DNA of 7,823 nt from an uncultured Coriobacteriaceae bacterium (GTDB lineage: Bacteria; Actinomycetota; Coriobacteriia; Coriobacteriales; Atopobiaceae). A program made the position numbers and the translations under genes. The DNA lies in the NCBI GenBank assembly GCA_900544655.1, contig UQWE01000063.1, forward strand, positions 1 to 7,823, given 5' to 3'. The stretch's first letter is position 1, and the number at the start of each line of letters is the position of its first letter. Shown here piece after piece: positions 1 to 3,845 of this stretch. A model generated the notes under the pieces. It was not told where the DNA came from, did no database searches, and worked only from the letters and a program-made list of their open reading frames with translations.

Positions 1-67
1 GCGTGCGGCGGCTCGCCGGCGTCCCCGCCATTCGGAGATTGCCGCGTGCGCAAGCGGCGCTCATGGG

Positions 68-73
68 TATAGT
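68..73 (+). promoter_or_regulatory. Possible -10 box of the acpP promoter
   Basis: TATAGT resembles the sigma-70-type TATAAT and lies 50 bases before the acpP start codon. No convincing -35 hexamer sits 16-18 bases upstream; the TTGCCG at 39-44 is too far away (23-base spacer). The call therefore rests on the -10 match and its position alone. Confidence 0.35.
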
Positions 74-122
74 TAGGCGCGTCAACCAGGGGCCTGCGGG
101 CCCAAGCGAGAAGGGGGCCACC

Positions 123-353
123 ATGGCCGAAGAGTCCACGTTTGACCGCATCGTCAAGATCGTTAAGGAGCAGGATGGCCTCGAGGACGTCAAGGTCACG
201 CCCGATACCAAGCTTACTGACCTTGGGCTTGACAGCCTGGCTATCGCCGAGGCGATCATGTCCTGCGAGGACGAGTTTGGCATCGAGTTCGACGGCGAGG
301 AGATTCCTGAGACCTTCGGCGACCTCGTCGAGATGGTGGACGCGCTCGCCTAG
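123..353 (+). CDS. acpP: Acyl carrier protein (AcpP)
   Basis: This 76-residue acidic protein has the usual ACP length and carries the growing acyl chain on a phosphopantetheine arm during type II fatty-acid synthesis in the cytoplasm. The attachment motif is LGLDSLA (residues 34-40), with Ser38 as the modified serine. The typical helix II-III sequence EAIMSCEDEFGIEF follows, then an acidic C-terminus. The start at ATG 123 is chosen because a purine-rich ribosome binding site (AGAAGGGGG, ending at 117) precedes it and the protein then has canonical length. The frame stays open to the left edge with a GTG at position 3, but those residues do not look like ACP. One oddity is that the residue after DSL is Ala, where many ACPs have Asp (DSLD). 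AcpS, the enzyme that would modify Ser38, is encoded further along the same strand. No fab genes are visible beside it, and what lies upstream is outside the window. Confidence 0.96.
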   Translation: MAEESTFDRIVKIVKEQDGLEDVKVTPDTKLTDLGLDSLAIAEAIMSCEDEFGIEFDGEEIPETFGDLVEMVDALA

Positions 354-366
354 TTCTGGGTAGAAT
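337..366 (+). promoter_or_regulatory. Possible promoter for the ssrA leader
   Basis: TAGAAT at 361-366 is a good -10 match, and TGGACG at 337-342 (inside the end of acpP) is a partial -35 with an 18-base spacer. Transcription would start near 373 and give a structured leader of about 160 bases ahead of the mature tmRNA end at 536. No better promoter is visible closer to 536. TTGTCA at 472-477 could be a -35, but no -10 lies at the right distance. Read-through from acpP is an alternative. Confidence 0.35.
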
Positions 367-374
367 CACTCCAA

Positions 375-462
375 GCGACTTCTTAGGTCGCGTGTGGCGG
401 TGCGCCTCGTACGGCACTTCGGTGCTGAGTCCGTGGCACGCTTGCCACGGCGCTTCGGCGCT
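375..462 (+). repeat. Array of small hairpins between acpP and ssrA
   Basis: Consecutive self-complementary segments fill this spacer. They are GCGAC/GTCGC (375-379 with 387-391), GGCG/CGCC (396-399 with 403-406), a 6-bp stem closed by a TTCG loop (412-417 with 422-427), an 8-bp perfect stem (431-438 with 443-450) and a further TTCG-loop stem (449-453 with 458-462). The last two share bases 449-450 and so compete. No T-tract follows, so this is not a standard intrinsic terminator. It may belong to the 5' leader of pre-tmRNA or to the 3' end of the acpP transcript. Nothing coding is seen between 354 and 535. Confidence 0.55.
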
Positions 463-535
463 ACTCGTTCTTTGTCAACTCGCATGGTGGCCAGCGGCCG
501 GGCAAGACCCGTGCCGAGTCCCCGTCCACACCCGT

Positions 536-900
536 GGGGGCGACTGGTTTCGACAGGGTGGTCCTGAGGTGGGCAGCAAGCCGTGGTCTCCTCGCCACGT
601 TAAACAGGGGTACCGTCAAATTGAATTGACGACAACTCTTTCCAGGGCTCTTACGCCCTCGCTGCTTAATCAATTAGCGGCCGTCGAAGTGGGGGTTTCT
701 CCTGCTCCCGCGGAGACGTCATTTTAGGGAGATGCTCGTGCGGACGTCGTTGGTATGCCGCTCGATAAGATTGAACCAACTGGGATGCAGAACGCGGGTC
801 ACGGAGTGTGACGCATCCGAGACTTAATCGGTGACTGAGCTTGGAGACACCTGCCAGGGGACTGTTCTGGACCGGAGTTCGATCCTCCGCGCCTCCACCA
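536..900 (+). ncRNA. ssrA: tmRNA (transfer-messenger RNA)
   Basis: This one-piece tmRNA of 365 bases rescues ribosomes stalled on broken mRNAs, working with SmpB. It enters the A site like alanyl-tRNA and then supplies a short reading frame that tags the peptide for proteolysis. The 5' end has the diagnostic GGGGGCGACTGGTTTCGACA. The 3' end has a T-arm (CGGAG, TTCGATC, CTCCG at 873-889), the 7-base acceptor strand 890-896, discriminator A897 and an encoded CCA at 898-900. The acceptor strands 536-542 and 890-896 pair over 7 bp with one G-U. The tag frame ends ...SYALAA followed by TAA at 667-669. The encoded CCA and perfect acceptor pairing define both ends well. An intrinsic terminator follows 10 bases downstream. 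No split or permuted form is indicated. Confidence 0.97.
628..669 (+). other. tmRNA tag-peptide reading frame
   Basis: In frame with the TAA at 667-669, the RNA encodes DDNSFQGSYALAA from 628. The C-terminal YALAA is the conserved degradation signal recognised by ClpXP-type proteases. An in-frame TGA at 622-624 limits the resume codon to ATT (625), GAC (628) or later, so the tag cannot begin with the usual Ala (GCA). Which codon is really first cannot be decided by eye. I favour GAC at 628, possibly with Ile from ATT before it. Confidence 0.75.
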
Positions 901-910
901 TGTCTGTTGC

Positions 911-942
911 GCCCCGTCCGCGATTTGCGGTCGGGGCTTTTT
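911..942 (+). terminator. Intrinsic terminator of ssrA
   Basis: An 11-position stem (911-921 with 927-937, one T-T mismatch) has a GATTT loop and is followed directly by five T residues (938-942). It begins 10 bases after the encoded CCA, so it is well placed to end tmRNA transcription. Confidence 0.9.
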
Positions 943-1025
943 CATGCCGCGCGGCACGCCCTTCTCGGCGGTGGTGTTTTGCGGAGCTTGTCGATGCATG
1001 GCCGAGATTATGTAAGGCGAACGGG

Positions 1026-1031
1026 TATAAC
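1026..1031 (+). promoter_or_regulatory. Possible -10 box ahead of the patatin-like gene
   Basis: TATAAC lies 49 bases before the start codon at 1081, downstream of the ssrA terminator, where an independent promoter is expected. No good -35 lies at 16-18 bases. A TTGTCG at 988-993 could instead pair with a weaker box near 1009. The spacer 943-1080 also has a 12-bp GC palindrome at 945-956 and nothing else recognisable. Confidence 0.3.
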
Positions 1032-1080
1032 CAAAACCAACGGATACTCGGGCGCTCGCGGCGCCATCAGAGGAGGCATC

Positions 1081-2007
1081 ATGGCGTTTAGCTTGTTCAA
1101 CAGGGGTGATAAGAGCGCGTCCGGAGCGGGCGTGAACGCGATGGGGGCTCCCTCCACGGGCGTCGACCTCGTGCTTGAGGGAGGCGGCATGCGAGGCATC
1201 TTTACCGCCGGCGTGCTCGACGTGCTGATGGAACAGGGCGTCTATGGCTTTGACACCGTGTGGGGCGTCTCTGCGGGCGCCATCAATGCCGCGAGCTACC
1301 TCTCTTGTCAGCAGGGTCGCTGCATGCGCGAGATCCTGGCCTTCCGCGATGACTCCCGCTTCATGGGATTCAAGTCGCTTGCCACGACGGGCGATATCGC
1401 GGGGGCGGATTTCCTTTATCACAAAATCCAGGACGAGATCGATCCGTTCGATTACGAGACGTTTGCCGCGCGTCGAAGCCGCTACATGGTTGTCGTGTCG
1501 GACGTCGTCTTTGGCACGCCGAAGTACCTCGAGGTCAAGAGCTTGCCGGAGGACATCGAGAAGATTCGCGCGTCCGCGTCGCTGCCGGTCATCTCGCGCA
1601 TCGTCGAGACCGAGGGCGGGCGCTATCTTGACGGTGGCACGACGGATTCCGTCCCTGTGGAGCGGGCCCTTGAGGACGGCGCCCGCACGGCGGTCGTTGT
1701 GCTTACGCAGGACCGCACTTACAAGAAGAAGGGCGGCTACGAGCTCCAGGCGCTTGCAGATCGCCGCTATGCCGACTTCCCCTACTACCTCGAGGCGCTT
1801 CGTACTCGAGCGGGACGCTATAACGAGCAGCGCGAGCGCATCTGGCGCCTCGAGCGCGAGGAGAAGATCGCCGTCATCGCCCCTAGTGAGCCGGTGACCG
1901 TCGGGAGCACTTCGGGCTCGGACGGCGAGGGCCTGCTGCGCCTCTACCTTGATGGCCGACGCCAGGCAACTGAGGCACTCGACGTAGTCAGAGCCCTCGG
2001 CGTGTAG
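1081..2007 (+). CDS. Patatin-like phospholipase family protein
   Basis: This 308-residue predicted serine hydrolase of the patatin family, probably of the bacterial YjjU-like group, would cleave acyl esters of lipids. The true substrate is unknown. The family signature is complete: oxyanion-hole glycines in EGGGMRG (residues 33-39), the nucleophile elbow GVSAG (62-66, Ser64), and the catalytic Asp in the DGG motif (Asp184-Gly186) of the Ser-Asp dyad. Residues after about 215 are charged and helical-looking, as in the C-terminal extension common in this group. No signal peptide or membrane segment is visible, so it is probably cytoplasmic. ATG 1081 is preceded by AGGAGG (1071-1076) at a good distance. 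Upstream in-frame starts would overlap the tmRNA gene, and the internal ATG at 1141 lacks a comparable site. It stands alone between the ssrA terminator and the rplM promoter, so its neighbours give no hint of its role. Confidence 0.93.
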   Translation: MAFSLFNRGDKSASGAGVNAMGAPSTGVDLVLEGGGMRGIFTAGVLDVLMEQGVYGFDTVWGVSAGAINAASYLSCQQGRCMREILAFRDDSRFMGFKSLATTGDIAGADFLYHKIQDEIDPFDYETFAARRSRYMVVVSDVVFGTPKYLEVKSLPEDIEKIRASASLPVISRIVETEGGRYLDGGTTDSVPVERALEDGARTAVVVLTQDRTYKKKGGYELQALADRRYADFPYYLEALRTRAGRYNEQRERIWRLEREEKIAVIAPSEPVTVGSTSGSDGEGLLRLYLDGRRQATEALDVVRALGV

Positions 2008-2016
2008 GTCGCGGAC

Positions 2017-2133
2017 GGGGTGGTGCCGCTGTGGCGACGGGCCATTGTGCGCCGGCCGTGGCGGCGTGGCACCGTTGCCGTGGTGGGCGTTTGTACGCCT
2101 GCCGTGGCGGTGCGTCGCCGTTGCGGCCACCCC
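2017..2133 (+). repeat. Foldable GC-rich intergenic element
   Basis: The ends of this spacer pair with each other: 2017-2023 with 2127-2133 (7 bp), 2026-2029 with 2123-2126 (4 bp) and 2033-2039 with 2113-2119 (7 bp), with a 2-base bulge and a small internal loop containing two G-U pairs. Inside are two further hairpins, 2047-2072 (imperfect) and 2085-2100 (TTGT loop). No T-run follows, so it is not a typical intrinsic terminator for the patatin-like gene. G-rich sequence folds easily by chance, so a function is not established. Confidence 0.45.
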
Positions 2134-2188
2134 ATTTGGAGCGAGGCCGCAATTCCCACACATATTTGCGAAAACTCGTGCGTTTTCC

Positions 2189-2216
2189 TTGAACTTCTCC
2201 GACTGCGCGCTACAAT
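2189..2216 (+). promoter_or_regulatory. Promoter of rplM-rpsI
   Basis: TTGAAC (2189-2194) and TACAAT (2211-2216) are good -35 and -10 matches with a 16-base spacer. Transcription would start near 2223, giving a leader of about 68 bases before rplM. The surrounding bases are locally AT-richer than the flanking spacer. I see no convincing ribosomal-protein-binding structure in the leader beyond a short AAAG/CTTT hairpin at 2220-2230. Confidence 0.65.
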
Positions 2217-2290
2217 TTGAAAGCTACTTTTGCAGAGCCCCGTAACCTCGCATAAGTACAAAGCAACACGTAAGCACACGGAGGAGTCAA

Positions 2291-2728
2291 ATGAAGTCGA
2301 CTCAGTACGCCAAGCCCGGAGAGGTCACCCGCAATTGGGTCCTCATCGATGCTGAGGGTGCCACGCTCGGCCGTCTCGCCACGAAGGCTGCCATGATCCT
2401 TCGCGGCAAGAACAAGCCGCAGTACACCCCGCACACCGACACGGGTGATTTCGTCGTCATCATCAACGCTGATAAGGTCCAGCTTACCGGCGTTAAGGCC
2501 GACAGCAAGCGCTATTGGCGCTACAGCGGTTGGCTGGGCGGCATGAAGTTCGAGAGCTTCACGGAGGCCATGGAGAAGCACCCCGAGCGCGTCATCGAGC
2601 ACGCGATCAAGGGCATGCTCCCCAAGTCCTCGCTTGGTCGCAAGCAGTTCACCAAGCTTAAGGTCTACGCTGGCCCGGAGCACCCGCACGCCGCTCAGAA
2701 CCCCGTTCAGATTGATTGGAGGGCCTAA
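2291..2728 (+). CDS. rplM: 50S ribosomal protein L13
   Basis: This 145-residue protein has the normal L13 length. L13 is an early-assembling protein of the large ribosomal subunit that binds 23S rRNA. Recognisable family segments are WVLIDAEGATLGRLAT (near the N-terminus), the basic ILRGKNKPQYTPH, GDFVVIINADKV, KRYWRYSGWLGG and the C-terminal KLKVYAGPEHPHAAQNP. GGAGGAG (2280-2286) precedes ATG 2291 at ideal spacing. It is the first gene of a two-gene operon; rpsI starts 3 bases after its stop, which is the standard bacterial arrangement. In some bacteria L13 or S9 regulates this operon through its leader, but nothing in this leader lets me claim that here. Confidence 0.98.
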   Translation: MKSTQYAKPGEVTRNWVLIDAEGATLGRLATKAAMILRGKNKPQYTPHTDTGDFVVIINADKVQLTGVKADSKRYWRYSGWLGGMKFESFTEAMEKHPERVIEHAIKGMLPKSSLGRKQFTKLKVYAGPEHPHAAQNPVQIDWRA

Positions 2729-2731
2729 CCG

Positions 2732-3127
2732 ATGGCTGACAACACTGCTGTCTACACTGGCACCGGCCGCCGCAAGGAGGCTGTCGCCCGCGTCCGTCTC
2801 GTTCCCGGCACCGGCAAGGTCACCGTCAACGGCCGCGACGCCCTTAACTACTTTGGCCGTCAGCAGCTCGTCGACGACGCCTGCGCTCCTTTCAAGGTGA
2901 CGGACACCGCTGAGCACTTCGACGTCATCGCCCTGTGCGACGGCGGCGGCATCTCCGGTCAGTCCGGCGCCCTTCGTCTGGGCATCGCCCGTGCCCTCCT
3001 CGAGGCCGGCGACTACCGCGCTGACCTGAAGAAGGCTGGCTTCCTCACCCGCGACGCTCGTGCCGTCGAGCGCAAGAAGCCGGGTCTCAAGAAGGCTCGT
3101 AAGCGCCCGCAGTTCTCGAAGCGCTAA
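2732..3127 (+). CDS. rpsI: 30S ribosomal protein S9
   Basis: This 131-residue protein has the normal S9 length. S9 sits in the head of the small subunit and its C-terminal tail reaches the P-site tRNA. Visible signatures are the opening YTGTGRRKEAVARVRL, the GRDALNYFGRQQL segment, GGGISGQSGALRLGIARALL, and the very basic tail ending KRPQFSKR with the terminal Arg that contacts tRNA. The ribosome binding site GGAGGG (2718-2723) lies inside the end of rplM and the gap is 3 bases, so translation of the two genes is probably coupled. A strong terminator 24 bases after the stop closes the operon. In many actinobacteria glmM follows directly; here it does not. Confidence 0.98.
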   Translation: MADNTAVYTGTGRRKEAVARVRLVPGTGKVTVNGRDALNYFGRQQLVDDACAPFKVTDTAEHFDVIALCDGGGISGQSGALRLGIARALLEAGDYRADLKKAGFLTRDARAVERKKPGLKKARKRPQFSKR

Positions 3128-3151
3128 GCCTCAGAGGCATATTTGCTTGTC

Positions 3152-3187
3152 AGGTCCGTCAGCCTTTCGGCTGGCGGGCCTTTTTTT
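3152..3187 (+). terminator. Intrinsic terminator of rplM-rpsI
   Basis: A 13-bp stem (3152-3164 with 3169-3181, including two G-U pairs) has a TTTC loop and leads into a run of seven T residues (3181-3187, the first one pairing in the stem). It is the strongest terminator in the window and cleanly separates the ribosomal operon from what follows. Confidence 0.95.
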
Positions 3188-3188
3188 G

Positions 3189-3240
3189 ACGGGCAACGGG
3201 CCGGCGTTTTGGGTGGTGTCCGGCCATGGCGTTTGCCCGT
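3189..3240 (+). repeat. Second inverted repeat just after the rpsI terminator
   Basis: Bases 3189-3196 pair with 3233-3240 (8 bp), and the inner GGCCGG at 3199-3204 pairs with CCGGCC at 3220-3225 (6 bp), leaving a 15-base loop. No T-run follows on either strand, so it is not an obvious terminator. The rest of 3241-3380 holds nothing I recognise. Confidence 0.45.
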
Positions 3241-3382
3241 GGCGCGCACTGGCTGGTCCGTTTGCGCGTTCGCGAAACTATGGAAGATCCCCCTTTTGTA
3301 TTGTTCGATTCGGGAAGTTTGGTATGAGTGCGGCATTGCCTTCGGACGGTCTGAGACGGTTCTGCCCTCGTCATAAATAGGG

Positions 3383-3519
3383 GGATAGCGACTGTGAGCA
3401 GCCATATCGTTTTGTGCCGAGTAGCTATCATTTCCGCAAGACGTTTACCTGGGCAAACGCAGGAGAGGACAGGCACGCTACTCGGTCGAAGAACGTTTGG
3501 CTGCTCACAGTCGCTATCC
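3383..3519. mobile_element. MITE-like inverted-repeat element
   Basis: Bases 3383-3404 and 3498-3519 form a perfect 22-bp inverted repeat. The arms continue inward at equal spacing to a second perfect 9-bp match (3417-3425 with 3477-3485), so each arm is 43 bases long. The 51-base centre holds a CGTTT/AAACG hairpin (3442-3446 with 3455-3459). The 137-base unit has no plausible gene, sits in an intergenic stretch and is compact, all as expected of a miniature inverted-repeat element. Near-matching 8-mers flank it (TAAATAGG at 3374-3381, TAAAAAGG at 3525-3532), but they are not exactly adjacent, so a target-site duplication is not shown. The alternative is a stable hairpin RNA or a protein-binding cruciform. 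No transposase is seen. Confidence 0.55.
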
Positions 3520-3540
3520 GCTAATAAAAAGGCTTCTTGG

Positions 3541-3550
3541 TTTGGCCAAA
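3541..3550. repeat. 10-bp palindrome TTTGGCCAAA
   Basis: A perfect palindrome directly abuts the imperfect tandem repeat that starts at 3551. It could be a binding site for a dimeric regulator, but this is position and symmetry only. Confidence 0.35.
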
Positions 3551-3591
3551 ATCAGGGCCGTCGCGGTGAAATCGTGGCCGTCAGCGGTGAA
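3551..3591 (+). repeat. Imperfect tandem repeat, two copies of about 20 bases
   Basis: Copy 1 (3551-3570) and copy 2 (3571-3591) share an ATC start, a GGCCGTC core and a GCGGTGAA end. They differ by two substitutions and one inserted base. The copies lie head to tail with no gap. No third clear copy follows. The stretch is not in a plausible gene. Confidence 0.6.
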
Positions 3592-3628
3592 GGCAACGTT
3601 TGCTGGCGTCGAATTCCCGACATGCCAC

Positions 3629-3656
3629 TGTATAAATTCCGTGGTTGATATATCAA
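3629..3656 (+). promoter_or_regulatory. Candidate glmS promoter with operator-like palindrome
   Basis: TATAAA at 3631-3636 is directly preceded by TG (3629-3630), the best -10-like site in the glmS upstream region. The -35 would be weak (TCGAAT at 3609-3614). A perfect 12-bp palindrome, TTGATATATCAA (3645-3656), would fall just after the predicted start near 3643, where a repressor could block transcription. The stretch is clearly AT-richer than the rest of the window. If correct, glmS has a leader of about 200 bases. Confidence 0.35.
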
Positions 3657-3699
3657 GCGATTAAATTTTACCTGCGATTATCCAGATCCCCTGAATATC

Positions 3700-3747
3700 A
3701 ACGCTAATTTTTCGCGAACGAAACCTCCGGACGAAAAATCAGCCGTT
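3700..3747 (+). promoter_or_regulatory. glmS leader hairpin with anti-RBS loop
   Basis: AACGCT and ATTTTTCG on the left (3700-3705, 3707-3714) pair with CGAAAAAT and AG-C-CGTT on the right (3732-3739, 3741-3747). This makes about 14 bp with one mismatch and one bulge. The 17-base loop (3715-3731) contains CCTCCG at 3724-3729, an exact complement of CGGAGG at 3831-3836, the glmS ribosome binding site. A loop-to-RBS contact could modulate GlmS translation. I see no glmS ribozyme core. The fold is seen directly; its role is inference. Confidence 0.45.
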
Positions 3748-3793
3748 AGGCTATTTCCCCGTAGGTTTGTTACCACGTTGCGAGGTCTTCGTG

Positions 3794-3811
3794 GGTGCGC
3801 CTTATCGCGCC
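3794..3811 (+). promoter_or_regulatory. Small hairpin ahead of the glmS RBS
   Basis: GGTGCG (3794-3799) pairs with CGCGCC (3806-3811) over 6 bp including one G-U, with a CCTTAT loop. It sits 20 bases before the ribosome binding site CGGAGGGAG. It may keep the RBS region in a defined fold, but this is weak evidence. Confidence 0.3.
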
Positions 3812-3845
3812 AAATCGGAGCGCGGCACAACGGAGGGAGAGCGAT

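Noticed and set aside
3..122. In-frame extension of acpP upstream to the GTG at position 3
   Set aside because: The residues are unlike ACP, and a good RBS sits directly before ATG 123, which gives canonical ACP length.
472..500. Promoter with TTGTCA close to tmRNA
   Set aside because: No -10-like hexamer at 16-18 bases; the spacer there is GC-rich.
841..1080. Upstream extension of the patatin-like gene
   Set aside because: It would run through the tmRNA 3' end and its terminator. ATG 1081 has an AGGAGG site and leads straight into the patatin fold.
799..2163. Long open frame on the minus strand across the patatin-like gene
   Set aside because: It is an antisense shadow of a GC-rich gene. 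It overlaps the tmRNA and its residues show no family features.
3297..3320. T-loop-like GTTCGATTC suggesting a tRNA
   Set aside because: The flanking bases do not pair as a T-stem, and no acceptor or anticodon arm can be built.
3124..3476. Two small minus-strand open frames and one plus-strand frame (3394-3648) in the rpsI-glmS gap
   Set aside because: They cross the terminator or the inverted-repeat element, lack a convincing RBS and encode no recognisable protein.
3643..3845. glmS ribozyme/riboswitch
   Set aside because: The leader lacks the conserved ribozyme core and cleavage-site context that I know from Firmicutes.
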